Positions 36,343-48,876 of a stretch of 64,000 bases of DNA are shown here, piece by piece; positions within the stretch are counted from its first letter, which is position 1; each line of letters begins with the position of its first letter. Below the pieces are notes generated by a model. That model worked only from the letters and a program-made list of their open reading frames with translations, was not told the origin of the DNA and ran no database searches. The translations under genes and the position numbers were made by a program. This stretch comes from Pratylenchus scribneri (taxonomy: Eukaryota > Nematoda > Chromadorea > Rhabditida > Pratylenchidae): the NCBI GenBank assembly GCA_030063045.1, contig JAQSEB010000142.1, forward strand, positions 124,001 through 188,000, given 5' to 3'.

Positions 36343-39300
36343 ATGGCAAAATTGCTCAATTTCTTTATTCTTTTATTGCTTCTAATCTTCATCCTAGCTG
36401 AATTAGGCGAATGTGCCGGCGGCAAGAAAGGAAAGGGGGGTAAAAAGAAGAAGAAAGTAGGAAGCAGTGCCAAAGGTGCCACAAAAACTGATGCCGAAGG
36501 GAATGAAGTGGAACCATCAGAATTGGCGGATTTGGGAGATTCACAAATTCTTGGCGGAGAAGTTGAAAAGAAAAAGTCGGAAAAGGGAAAATCCGTCGAC
36601 GCTGGTCCATCATCGGATGTTATGGCCGTGGCTGCTGCACAACGTGTAGAGAATCGAGCGCAATATCTGGGCGGAAGCCTTTCTCAGTTTAAAAGTAAAT
36701 TAATTTGTTTTAAAAATAATAAATTTTCAAATTTAGTTGAAAATTTTTTGAATCGTGAAATTGCGGTACTTTTTAAAACAATCTTAAATTAATTTTTAAT
36801 ATTTAGTCGCCTAAATCGAATGAGGAATATAAAAGTCTTCTTGACGATGCGCAAGATCATTTGCTGAATTTTGAAAAGGATAAAGGACAGACAATGTGAG
36901 ACAATGTCATTAAAAATCCATCTTTTATGGTCTCAAAAATAAAATATTCATTTAAATTAGTTATACATTGGATTTTTTAAGAAAAATTTACTTCATAAAA
37001 TTAAGTGAATTTACTTAACATTATTCTGATCGAAAATTTAGCATTTTTGGCGGAATTAAATGTGGCAAAAACTAGTTTTTAATCTGTAAATTAGCTCCCA
37101 TAGTTAGCATTTACTCACAGTAAAGTTTTATAATCTCAAAATGTCAATCTTTCAATCCTAATTTATGTAGGGATAAATTCAATAATATCGAAAATTTATA
37201 CTAGAGATCGAACAGTTCGGGTTCCCATTCGGGTATTTTTGGGTTGGGTTTAATTCTGGAAAAGTTGATTCTAATGACCCTAAATCGTCCAAAGAATTTT
37301 TCTGAATTTTCAATTCCAACTCGGGTTCGGATTTTTCGGGTATCGTGGCAGCTTAGTCTGAATATTGATTTTTCTTAATTTCACATTCCCAAAAAAATAA
37401 GCTTATGAGTAATAATCTATTAAAATATTGCTCGTTTAAATTTTTTTACCATTTTTACTTCAAAAAATTTTTTTCATTGTTTTGAAAAAGCGCAAGCCCG
37501 ATCCGAAACCCGAGATTTTTCACTCGGGTTTACGGGTCCGGATTTTTCGGGTAACCCGACCCGAGAACCGACCGTCATACTTGGCCGATTTCTAGTTTAT
37601 ATCATCTCGATTTTTCAGCAATAATATTCTCGGGCTAATCCGGGAAGGGCTTCAAGGCAGAACATTGAAGTACATTCGACTAATTGGGGCAGGAAGTTTG
37701 CGCCAACACGATGAACATTACAATTATGGTAAGAAGGAGACAAGAGCAGAACATGTGGCTGCATTTGCAATGCTTGGACTCCGTTTTCAAAAACTTTATA
37801 GTCAACTGCATCAAATATTTGCCATATATCAGCTTGTATTGGCCAAACTAGTTAGTTTATTATTATTTTCATTTTCGGAAAGATTTTCTGGTTGAATTGC
37901 AAATGCGAATTTTATTCAATTCCGAAAAATTTTTCTTGATGAATTCGTATTTTAATAGTCTAATAATTTAATTATTGATTTTATATTTAGTATAAAATAA
38001 TCAATTTTTAAATAGATAAAATTGTAGTTTAAGGTAATAGCTGTGATTTGAGCTATAGATCATTACAGAGAGCTCAACGAGCTGATGAGTACGAATATGC
38101 ACAAAAATGGTTCAGCGGCAATGACATTTGGCCAAGTTATGGCCATTTAAAATTATTTACCCCTAATAAGAAGTGAAGTGTCCCTCCTTTGGGTTGAACA
38201 CTAAGCGTGTTCATTCGCCCCGATAGGACCTGGCTTAGTTGGGATTGGGCTCCCGACAGTTAGCCGACACTTGCGGACCCGACACTTGCGGACGAAATGG
38301 TCTACTGCCGAAGGTGGTAAAGTTATTGTGAAATTGTTTATGGCATATTATAAAGCATAAAATTAGCCACAAAATGACATCAAAAGCATTGGTAAATTTT
38401 GAGTATTCATCGAGTTATGGCCAAAAACCGTCAAAATCCCAATTTTAATTAAATCAACGGTTTTTTTGGCCATAACTCGGTGAATATTCAAGATTGAGCA
38501 AAACTTTTGATGTTATTTTGTAACTAATTTTATGCCTAATAATATGCTATAAACAATGCCATTCCAGTTTCACAATCTTCGATACCAGACCATTTCGTCC
38601 GCATGTGTCGGCCAACTTTTTCTACATCTATTGATTCTCCAATTTTTTCACTTCCACAGATTGCTGAACAATTTAATGTCGAACATGTCACTGTGGAGGA
38701 TATGCATTTGGCCTTAAAAGAAAAAGACGTTATGGTATTAAAAATTAAAAAAAATTTCATCTAATCTCCAATTTTTCCACTGCCACAGATTCCTGATGAA
38801 CAATTTAAAGCCAAGCATGTCACTGTGGAGGATTCGGAACAGAAATTTCTGAAAGAAATTTTAGGATATACGCCAATTTTGGGCAATAATGGACCGCAAG
38901 GAAATCTGGTCAAAATTCCCAAACAAGTTGCAGAAATGAGTTCAGATGATGTCACAATGATCATAATGATCAATTGTATGCTTTTTTAATATGTCTTAAT
39001 TTTAAATTTTTTTGTATACAATATTAATTCATAATAGGTATAAAAATATGGCAATTTTCGGAATTGCGGTCCCAAAAATTTTTTTTGATTTTTCAAAAAT
39101 TGGTTTCTGGTGATTTTCGGGACCAAACGAAACTGACATCCATTTTGTCATATCTTGTCATCTTGGTAAGATAATGCCGACTTTTTTCAAGAAAATGTCA
39201 AGAGGGGGCCAAGAACAATTTTCAAAATATTTTTAATATAGACATATTATGGTCAATGGACGCGGCTTGACGAGCTGAATCTAATGGTACTACCTTTATT

Positions 39301-40035
39301 TCATAATATTGCGATTGGCTCAAGTTAGTGGTCTAAATACCTTACCAAGAAAAAATTTTCTTTTTGTAATAACTTGGCTATATTGCAATATTACATAACA
39401 AAAATAGCACCATTAAATTCAGCTCGCTGAGCTGCGTCGATTGAGCTTTAATTGGCTATTGAAAAATTTTTAAAAATTGGCTTTAGTCCCTTTTCTTTTC
39501 ATGGTAAAAGTCGGCATTATCTTACCAAGATGGTAAAATATGGCCATGTAAAAATTTTTCGTCAAACATGTCCTTGGTCCCACACCCCCCCCCCTTTGCA
39601 TTTCATTGTTAACAAGTTTCTTAACAAGATGGTAAAATATGACGAAATGAATGTCAGATTTGAATTCCCCTACACAGATAAATATTTAAAAAGGAATTTT
39701 TAAGCAAAAAAAAAGGGAAAAAATAAATTTGGGATTTGGATTCTTTACGATTGCCTATTCTGATCATAATTTATACAGAATTTTCCACAGGCGGCATAGA
39801 AATGACAACAAATTTAATCAAATCCTATGGCAAAGATCGTGCCAAACAGTTAATTTTGCTGGAAAGTTCCATGAACAAGAATATTAAAGTGATAACAATG
39901 GAACAAAAAAATTGGCTCAATGAAAATTTAAAACTTTTTCCCATAAGAAAGCCATTAAATCCGAATTATTGGGCTGAAAGAGTTTATCAACAAAAAATGG
40001 CACAAATCTCTTATTCCAAATTGACCAAAAATTAA
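36343..40035 (+). CDS. Secreted protein, 402 aa, 7 exons, family not recognised
   Basis: Exons 36343-36694, 36737-36765, 36807-36895, 37619-37850, 38660-38734, 38789-38975 and 39791-40035 join in phase to 1209 bases. The 29-base second exon (ending NREIA) is required to keep phase. A signal peptide is clear (MAKLLNFFILLLLLIFILAE, likely cleaved near GECAGG), followed by a basic stretch (GGKKGKGGKKKKK) and an acidic low-complexity region. The remainder looks globular and helical (EHVAAFAMLGLRFQKLYSQL; VITMEQKNWLNENLKLFP). The first parts of exons 5 and 6 are duplicates (EHVTVED / KHVTVED). Introns 3, 4 and 6 hold inverted-repeat elements. An extracellular or secreted role is inferred; no function is assigned. 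Confidence 0.75.
37195..37601. mobile_element. Non-autonomous DNA element with CTAGAGATC ends (395 bp), intron 3 of the secreted protein gene
   Basis: CTAGAGATCG (37201-37210) and CGATTTCTAG (37586-37595) are flanked by TTTATA at 37195-37200 and 37596-37601. The interior has CGGGTTCGG/CCCGACCCGAG motifs. The right end is 24 bases before exon 4. Confidence 0.78.
38265..38612. mobile_element. Long palindromic element in intron 4 of the secreted protein gene
   Basis: Left-arm sequences (GACACTTGCGGACGAAATGG, TGTTTATGGCATATTATA, ATCGAGTTATGGCCAAAAA) recur as reverse complements in the right arm, giving arms of about 150 bases. The right end is about 50 bases before exon 5. Exact termini and target duplication are not clear. 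Confidence 0.65.
39050..39755. mobile_element. Palindromic element related to 51061-51684, in intron 6 of the secreted protein gene
   Basis: Contains TTGGTTTCTGGTGATTTTCG, then CATCTTGGTAAGATAATGCC on the left, and GGCATTATCTTACCAAGATG, then GATTCTTTACGATTGCC on the right. The middle holds a pair of inverted GCTCAA/TTGAGC modules. A C-homopolymer of about 11 lies near 39584. The ends are diverged and no target duplication is apparent. Confidence 0.6.
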
Positions 40036-42795
40036 TCCAATTGGACAGATATTTGAAGAGGAATGAAGAGAAACTTTTTTTTGGCTTATCAGATTTTTTT
40101 ATTAATTCATGGCATTTTTTCCCAGGGCTGGTTGGAGGCATATTTCTATTTCTATGTAATATTTTTATTTTTGGATTCAATCAAATTTTTCTAAATTATT
40201 TTTTAACAAAATGTCTTTTCATTATTGTCATTTTCGCAAATATAAATTGTAATTTATTTAATATGAAATTTGATAAAATTTTCAAAAATGGGAATTAAAT
40301 TTTCTTCTAATATTCGATTTTAATTTTGCTAAAAATTTAAAAAATAATGTTTATATTATTTAAATTATAGATAAATGTCCGTCAAATTCGTATATTTTAT
40401 TTTCTTATCCCATAAAAATTGATTTTATTTTATTTGATGCAATTCTCGCTTACAGATTGCATATTCCCTCTAAAGTTAGACTAGGCTTGGCTACATTATA
40501 AACAAAAAATGTCATATTCACTTGTCAAAATGAAATGAAAATTTTTGGTTTGTGTAATAAAAAAACGAATGAAATATATTTGCATAATTTTCAATGAATA
40601 TTTGATGGTTGAATACCCAACTTATTTTTGTCAATTTTTTGAAAAAAAAAATGAAACATTCAAACTACATTCGAACGTATTCTTGAAATTTTCTAAGAAT
40701 ATTTTTTATAAAAAAAATTCATGCTTCAAATTTTTTTATTTATATAATAATTTATTTTTCCGCTGAGAAAATCTTTTGACTAATTTTTTACTGTTTTCTT
40801 TGTGAACTAAAATCACATAGAAAACACATCACCAAACAAAATCAGAAAATTTTTAATGAATTTCAAAAATTTTTTCTCAAAAAATTTTAAATTATTCAAT
40901 TCATAAAATGTTTTCCTTTTGAAATTTGAATTTTACAATTCATAAATTTTTTTCCAAAAATATTTTCTACTCGAATAATGAATAGTACAATTCAGTACAA
41001 AAAATATTGTTTTTTTTAAAATTAATTTTATATTCGAACCAGGGCTGCCAGATGGTTTTTCAATTTGGGGGGCATTTTGGTATAAAAAAGGGGGCATTTG
41101 GGGGGCATTTTCGCTAAAAAGGGGGCATTTTGGGGGGCAGTTTTAAAAAGTGCCAAAAATGCGAAAATTTTTGCCAATAATGGCCGCGCAGAGAAAAATT
41201 AGACCAAAAATTGCCGCGCAGCGAAAAATTAGACCAAAAAATTGCCGCGCAGCGAAAAATTAGACCAAAAAATTGCCGCGCAGCGAAAAATTGTGAAGAA
41301 AAATGATCCATTTGGGGAAAATTTTAACAAAAAATCAAAAGGGGGCATTTGGGGGGCAACTCGGCTCGGGGGGCAAAAAAGGGGGCAAAATCCTAAAAAG
41401 GGGGCAAATGCCCCCCGTGGGTGGGTATTCTGGCAGCCCTGATTCGAACGCATTCTCTTTATTTTTTTGTTTCTTTGGCCCACTGAATCTTTTGTTTGAT
41501 TAAGACGATTTTCGAGGGAAAATGGCGAAAAGCACAAGGGAAATCATAGCGTGAAGTCTGGGACGGATTGAAGCGAAATGAATAAAGCAAATAAATAAAT
41601 AATCCAGAATTTTGCTTACTGGGAAAAAAAATATTTGGAAAGTCAGCCATGCATATTTTTTATTATTATTTAATTATAATTCCAGTGACTCTGGAATATT
41701 GTTTTCTTTATTCTTCTTCCACATGGCAGACAAAATTCCCCCGCAATGTTCACATTTCTCATTTTCAACTTTGAATGATATTTATTATTTTTTATTACAT
41801 TTTTATGAGTCATGGCCAACTTTTTGAACGGGAAAGAAGCCAGCCATTTTCGTCATCAATATTTTCCCCGTCATTCATTCATGTAACTTATTAATAAGCA
41901 TTTTTTTTATTGGCCTAAATAAACAAAAATATTTACGCTTACAATTAGTAATATTTGCCATTACAAAGCTGTATGGGAAAAGCAAAAATTTCTCATTTTC
42001 ATTTAATTTTTAGTGTATTTAATTTTAGAAGTTTATTTTATAATTACGATTTTAAACAATTTCAAATCAATTTTTACATTCATAAATTTTTTTGAGATAT
42101 ATTCAATAAATTTTGATACTATTTGTTTAAATTCACCAAATAAGGTCTCAACTCTCAATTCATAATAAAGATTAATTAACTCTTAATATCCCCCTATATA
42201 GGTTAGAAGATCTTTCTCATCCTTCGTTCATCTAAAATGGAAAAAATTGGGGGAATACGGAATATTTAATGGATTAACGCGGGAAGAGACTGGAATTATG
42301 GTTTGGGCGTTCGTAAAAAAAAAACGCACTCCGTGAACAATTGAATGGATGGGGCATGAATGGCGAATGGCGATGTCGCCCGAAACATAAATTCACACCC
42401 AAATCCCCAAACAAATATTTTTGCCGAAAGGATTATTCATGCTTCCGCCGGTTCAATATTATCAAACCGAGAATAAGAACTGATGCGAAATTTTTTTTTT
42501 CGTACGAAAAATCCGTCCTTTCAAAATTGCCTTTACATTATATTTTTTTCATAATTATTTTTTTTATTAATTTTGAAATTTAAAGGTAAAAATAAAATTT
42601 TAAAATTGTCGTTAATTTATTTTTCGAATTTTTAAACAAATAAATATTTAATAAAATTTTAAATTCCTTTTATATTCTTTTTTTTAATTTATTACAACTT
42701 TTTATTATTCGCCATATTACATTTATAAATTAAATAATTGATCTAAATAATTTTTCAACATATAGCTTAATTTTATATAAATAAATATTTAAAAA
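40036..42795. other. Intergenic region before the SLC6 gene
   Basis: AT-rich. Contains one delimited DNA element (41040-41441). The open stretches here are low-complexity and unsupported. 42200-42480 is more GC-rich and may include the SLC6 promoter. Confidence 0.5.
41032..41449. mobile_element. hAT-type MITE (402 bp) plus 8-bp target duplication
   Basis: Perfect 13-bp inverted termini CAGGGCTGCCAGA (41040-41052) and TCTGGCAGCCCTG (41429-41441) lie between direct repeats ATTCGAAC at 41032-41039 and 41442-41449. A 31-bp internal tandem repeat (about four units of GCCGCGCAGCGAAAAATTAG plus ACCAAAAAATT) spans about 41180-41295. The outer parts are GGGGGGCATTTT-rich. Confidence 0.88.
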
Positions 42796-45700
42796 ATGTC
42801 TTCCAAAATTCATGCTAATAAATCATCCACAATTTCCACCTCCACTGCGGCCATTCCCGAACGGGCACAATGGTCGAGTGGATGGCAATTCATTCTCACA
42901 TGCATTGGATATGCCGTTGGGCTGGGAAGTAAGCCTTTAGGATAATTTTAAAAAATAATCCATCCTTGAAGATATTTGGCGCTTCCCATCGTTGGCGTAT
43001 GAGCATGGCGGAGGTGAAAATTAAGTAATTATATTAAAAAGGAAATCATTTCCTAGTAATTGGGGGAAATAAGATCAGAATTAATAGTTTTTTGATAATT
43101 TATTATTTTAAATTATCCTTCATTGTTAGCTTTAAAAGGATAGAACTTTGGTGACATTGACATTTATTTTGTATTGAATTTTTTGACTAATTTTGGCGCA
43201 TTTTTAAAAGAAATTTCATATAAAAAATATAATAAATCCAACATATTGGCTCATATTTATGTGAAATTTAAAAATTTGATTCAATAAATCCAAAAGATAT
43301 TGTATATTTTATTAAATTAATATAATTAACTGTCGGTCTTAGTTTCAGAAAAAGTTAAAAATTCAAATTTAGAAATTTTTAGTTTTAAATTACCACAAAT
43401 AGGAAAAAAGTGAAGCCAAAAATAAATTTAAAAATTTTCTATATACGATATTTTTAATCTAAATTAAATTAGACATGCCAAAAATAATTATCTTCAATTA
43501 AAGGCGCCTTCCTCATCCCATATTTGACATGTTCCTTCGTTGTTGGTCTCCCGTTGCTCTATTTGGAAATGTCTTTAGGCCAATTCAGTCAATCCGGGCC
43601 CGCGGTTGTGCACGGTCGAATCCGGCCAATTTTCCAGGGTGTCGGATGGAGCATGGTCATTACATTACAATGGAGATTTTATTTTAAAATTTTATATTTT
43701 AAGGCCGCAATTTCCTTAATGGTCGCCGTTTATTACAATGTTAAATTTCTTTTTAATTTGAAAATTTTATTTTTTCTTATTTATTTAAAGGTGATTGTCG
43801 CCTGGGTTCTTATCTATCTTTGGATTGTAAGTTTTTTTTAAATTAGTTATTGAGTTAAATTTAATAAAAATAATAAATTAAAATATAATTTCAACAATAA
43901 ATAAAAATAAGCAGATTGTTTTCTTGCTTTTTCAATAGTAAAATTTAAAGGGATAAGCAGCCGTAATTCACTCTTTTTATTGTAAATTTTGAATATTTTA
44001 TTTCAAAAATTTAATATATGATATTAAAGCAATTATTGTTGTTAAATTCTAATCCCAAACTTTCATTAACAATTTATTATTTAAGATTGTTACTGGTCGT
44101 TCTGGCGAATGGGCTTCGTGCACAAATCCATTCAATACAATTTGTAAGCCAAAAAAAGCCAAAATATTTCATCACAAAATAAATTTTTAAATTTTTTGGA
44201 AACCAAAAATAGTGTTAATTAATAAAATTTATTATAATTTAATTATATAATATTTTTAAAATTATTCATTTTTGCAGATTGCCAATCCACGTTGGAGGAT
44301 CGTAGATGTGCCGGCGAATTGGGCGCCACTAATATCACACAATGGGCATTCTTTTTCAATGGCACATGCTACTTGGGAGCGGAAAATAAGGTTCAAGCTG
44401 AGCGCACCAATACATTTGCCAAATTTCCGGCTGTCAGTCCGGCTGAGGAATTTTATGAGTTTGAAATTTATTGGAAATTAATTTTTAATATTTTTCCAAA
44501 ATTAAATTTATTTGTTAAATTTTGGCGTATTTTTTTTAATTTAAAATTTTTTTATCTGGTAAAAATTGAATTTTTCTTTAGAAATTATGTACTCGAAAAG
44601 ACCTCAACAATGGAGGAAATGGGTGGAATCAATTTGAAGGTTGCCGTCGCATTGGCCATTGCCTGGATTCTGACTGCACTTGTCCTCGTCAAAGGCGTCA
44701 AAATGATGGGAAAGTGAGTAATAAAAATTTTAAAAAAATTATTTATTTAACTTCTGGCCTTAAATCTAAATTAAAATTGGTCAATTTTCGAATAAAAATA
44801 TTATGAATTAGGATTTAAAAAATCGAAATTCACAAATTTAAACATATTCTTTACATTAATATGCTCAGAAAATAATTAATTTAATTGTAAAAATTCACAG
44901 AATTTCTTATTTCACCGCAACCGTCCCTTACGTGATCATTATTGTGCTTTTTATCCGTGGCATTACACTGGATGGTGCCAAACTTGGGCTGGACTATTAT
45001 TTATTGCATCCCGATTTTAGCGTCATTTTGGATCCAGTTGTAAGCAATTATTTAGAATTACTAATTTAAAAAAATATCTGTCGAAAAAAAAGAATTAATT
45101 TGCCGAAATTCATTCTTGTCGAAAATATTATTTTTGAGGCCATATAACTTGGCAAAATCAGACTTCTTTAAGGTTCCCTAACTCTTAGCCACTAATCCCA
45201 TTCTGCCCTGAATCTAACCCTCAGCCCTAATATCTCGTTATGGCCACGTTATATTGTCTCAAAAATATAATATTTTTCGACGAGAAAAAATTTCGGCAAA
45301 TTAATTCTTTTTTTTCAGCAAATTAATTCTTTATTTAAAAAATATTTGAACATAAAAGAAAACTTGATTATACAGAAAAATTATCTTTAAAAAATTAATT
45401 TTTAAAATTTTATTTTTTGAATATTAATTTATTAATTAATAAGATGATATTTTAATATAAAAGGAACTAATTTGAAGAAATAGAATTTTTTAAATTTTTT
45501 TTGTTTAATATGTCAAATAAATTTTATTTTGAATTTATTTTATTGTTATTTCCAAAAATTTATCCCAAAAAATAGACTTGGCGTGCCGCAGCCACCCATG
45601 TTTGCTATAGTTTGTCCGTTGGATTCGGTGGCATCCTCTCATTGTCCAGCTTCAATCCGCATCATCACAATTGCTACAAAGATGCATTTATAATTACAAT

Positions 45701-48700
45701 GGCCGATGGTAAATGTTTTTATGTTAAAATTGATAATGATTTTTTTAAATTAATATATATTTATAAGAGTACCAGAAAAATTGCGCATTTTACAATTCAA
45801 GAAATGTTTCTCATTTATTTCGTTAAATGTTTAATTCTGGAATTTTTTTGCATAATAAAAGTGAATTAAACATTTCAGAAAAACTTTTTCCTGAATAAAG
45901 AATTTTATAAAATCCCAGAAAGAATTGTGAATTTTACAATTAAGGAAAATTTTTCTGCAAGAAATGTACTAAATTACAATTCCATGGGAAGGAATTCATA
46001 GAATTCAGAAATATTTTCTAAGAAAAAATGTAAATTGTACAATTCCGGAAACTTTTTCCCGGTAAAAATAATTTTACTATCCCAGAAAAAAAATTTATTA
46101 TCCGAAATTATTTCCAAAAAAAATTTTAATTATTGAATTCTGGAAATTTTTTTCCGGTAATGTTGAAAATTATCCATTTTTTAAATATTTTCCTTTCTAA
46201 TTTTTTTTTGCAAAAAGAATTTTTTTGAATTTAAATAAAATATAATTTTCAAGCATTTTAGGTTTCATGTCAATGTTTGGGGGCACTGCCGTATTCTGTG
46301 TCCTCGGATTCATGGCCAAACAGTTGGATGCCAAAATCGAAAATGTGGTCCAAAGTGGCACCGGTCTCGCATTCATCGCATATCCGGAGGCAATTTCAAC
46401 GAAATTAATTTTATTAAAAAATATTTTAGGCAATGGATACTATTTAATTTGCCGAAAAGACTACTGAAAATGCCGAAAAATCATTCGCGTCGAAAAATAA
46501 TCATTTTCTTTTAAGCCATATCAAATCAGACTTCTTTAGGGTTCCCTAGCCCCTAGCCTTTAGCCCCTAATCCCATGCCTGCCCTAAATCTAGCCCTAGC
46601 CCTAAACCCCTAGTTACAACAGAGTTATAAACCAAAAACGGTTTGAGACATTATATCCTATTCGGCATTTTCAGCAATTTTTTCGGCAAATTAATTTATT
46701 CCATTTTAGGCAATGAGCCGAATGCCATTGCCCTGGCTTTGGTCTCTGCTCTTTTTCTCCATGCTATTCATCCTTGGCATTAGTTCCCAATTTGGATTAG
46801 CCGAAGTGATGTGCACCGCAATTTATGATCAATTCCCGCGTGTTCGTGCCTATCGTGGCCCATTGGCCCTTTCCGTTTGTTTGGCACTGTTTTTGGCCGG
46901 ATTGATCATGTCTACTCGGGTATGTTCCTCAAACAGTCAAAAGTGTAAATGTGGGCAAAACTGATGGATAATATTTTTGTTGGACTTATAATTAGCCTTA
47001 AAATTAATATCAAAAAAAGGATTGATCATTGAATTGATTTTAGCCAAAATTTTATAAAAGCTTTTATTTTAATTATAAATTTTTTGACAATTTTTTTTAC
47101 AATTTTTATATCTAACCAATATACCTATACTATTTTTTAATATTAAATGCTTCAGAAAATTTTGATTAATTTTAGAAATTTTTTGTCGATAAAATGCTAT
47201 TATTTAGATTATTGGTTTAATGGCAAAAAATAATTATTTTTATATTGTTTTTTTCCTATTTTCGAGCTTAGAATTTAGCATGTTTTATTTTAAAAATTAT
47301 TAATTTTAATTTTTATGATTTAATAAATTTTAATATTTATCCATTAATAATTTTAATTTTTGACCACTATTTATTTAACCACAGGCCGGCATTTTCTACT
47401 TCAACATTTTCAACGACTACTCTGCCTCATTCTCGCTAATGTTAATGCTAATTTTGGAAATTGTCCTAGTGGTCTACATTTATGGTATTCTCGAATAAAA
47501 TTCTAAAAAATTTAATTCATTCCCCAAAGGATTACAGAACTATTTGAAAGATTTGCGTTCCATGTTTGGGACGCCCCGAAATTTGTTAGGCAGAATTTTT
47601 GGCCCAACCGGCTACTATGTTCGAGCAATTTGGGCCGTTTTAGCACCTTTGGAAGCCGGTGTAAGTTCCACAAAATAAATTAATTATAAAAAATTTAATT
47701 ATTTTTTAAAAATTACAAGCAAAAATTTTTAAATAATTTTTAGACTAAAATCCATTATAATTAAATTTTAGGTAATCTTCTTTGTCGTTTTGTTCACCCA
47801 AATTTCGCACAATTTATCCTATGGCAAGAGAGCACGCCGCTATGATTATCCGAGTTGGGCGCTGGGCATTGGTTGGCTTATTTCCTGCATGCCTCTTTTG
47901 TTATTGCCGCTGATGGCCCTCTACAATTTATTGAAATTCCATCGTAAAGGAAAGGTATATTCTAATTTAGAAATAAATTTTTAAATATAATTTATATTTT
48001 TTAAATATTATTTTATTAATTTACAATTTACGAATCTATCAAAAATGTTGAAAATCTTTTCTTTTAATTATTATTGCTGTAGAAAATTCAAAATCTTTAA
48101 TCAATCGAGTCATTAGAAATAAACATGAAACAGAATTTTGATAAGTTAAACTGGTTTAATAATAGGAAAAATCTATAGACCGGTTTAGAAAAACAAGTTT
48201 AATAATACAAAACCGGTTTAATTTCTTTAGTAAACCAATTTTAAAAAAAATAAAAAATTTGATTTACGAATTATATTCATAATCGGTTTTTAACGAAAAT
48301 TATTATTTAATGGAAATATTTTTTTGCAGAAAAATGCCTTTTTTTACAGATGGTATATAAAATATCACTTTTTAATCAGAAGAGTTTAAAACCTAAAACC
48401 GAAAGTATGGTTTAAACGGTTTAACTCCCTTAATTTTTTGGCCAAAACCTGACATTTTATATAGCAATCGACGCGTCTCGTCTCGTCTCGATGAGATCTA
48501 CAAATTGTTATAAGGTTTATATAGTCTAAAACCGGTTTCTGATTTATTAGAAGTCAAACTGTTTTTTCTGAAAAAAAGCATTTTTTCTGAAAAAAAGTAT
48601 TTTTCTGCAAAAAAATAGTAACATTATTTAATTCTAGAAGTTGAAAACATATTTTTAAACATATTTTTATTGTAAAAAGAATTACATAGAACAATAAAAA

Positions 48701-48876
48701 AATTTCATTTTGATAATTCAATTTTTCCTAAAACTCAGTCATGGAAAGAATTATTCCGCCTCCAACCAAAATGGCCATCCTATGAACGCAATTTAGGCAT
48801 CGGAAAGCGTTCCAATGTGTTGGCCATTTTTGGCAAAAAATCTGACGGAATTGGCAAACCACCCTGTCTACATTAA
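42796..48876 (+). CDS. SLC6-family Na+/Cl- dependent transporter, 643 aa, 16 exons
   Basis: Exons 42796-42928, 42972-43013, 43504-43655, 43704-43739, 43791-43826, 44086-44143, 44278-44458, 44582-44713, 44901-45039, 45576-45708, 46262-46389, 46710-46919, 47385-47484, 47530-47660, 47772-47954 and 48739-48876 join in phase to 644 codons. TM1 reads [20 protein letters not shown] then GGAFLIPY. A glycine stands where monoamine carriers have aspartate, which points to an amino-acid-type substrate. TM3 has VAVYYNVIVAW. The extracellular loop has a Cys pair and NIT and NGT glycosylation sites. TM6 has SLSVGFGGILSLSSFN and TM8 GTGLAFIAYPEA. Both hallmark pseudo-symmetric unwound helices are present. 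The substrate is unknown. Intron 11 uses a GC donor, and two introns hold TTAA-flanked MITEs. Confidence 0.93.
45095..45304. mobile_element. TTAA-flanked MITE, copy 2 (SLC6 intron 9)
   Basis: TTAA (45095-45098), TTTGCCGAAA on the left and TTTCGGCAAA on the right, then TTAA (45301-45304); 202 bases. The interior GGCCATATAACTTGGC is mirrored by GGCCACGTTATATTG. Confidence 0.85.
46444..46694. mobile_element. TTAA-flanked MITE, copy 3 (SLC6 intron 11)
   Basis: TTAA (46444-46447), TTTGCCGAAA and TTTCGGCAAA, then TTAA (46691-46694); 243 bases. It shares CAAATCAGACTTCTTTAGGG and CCTAGCCCTAAACCCC-type interior with the other copies. It sits in the intron with the GC donor, 15 bases before exon 12. 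Confidence 0.85.
48100..48560. repeat. Foldback region with AAACCGGTTT motifs (SLC6 intron 15)
   Basis: ACTGGTTTAATAATAGG, GACCGGTTTAG and AAACCGGTTTAA on the left are mirrored by GGTTTATATAGTCTAAAACC and ACCGGTTTCTGATTTATTAG on the right, within the 784-base intron 47955-48738. Boundaries are unclear. Confidence 0.45.
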
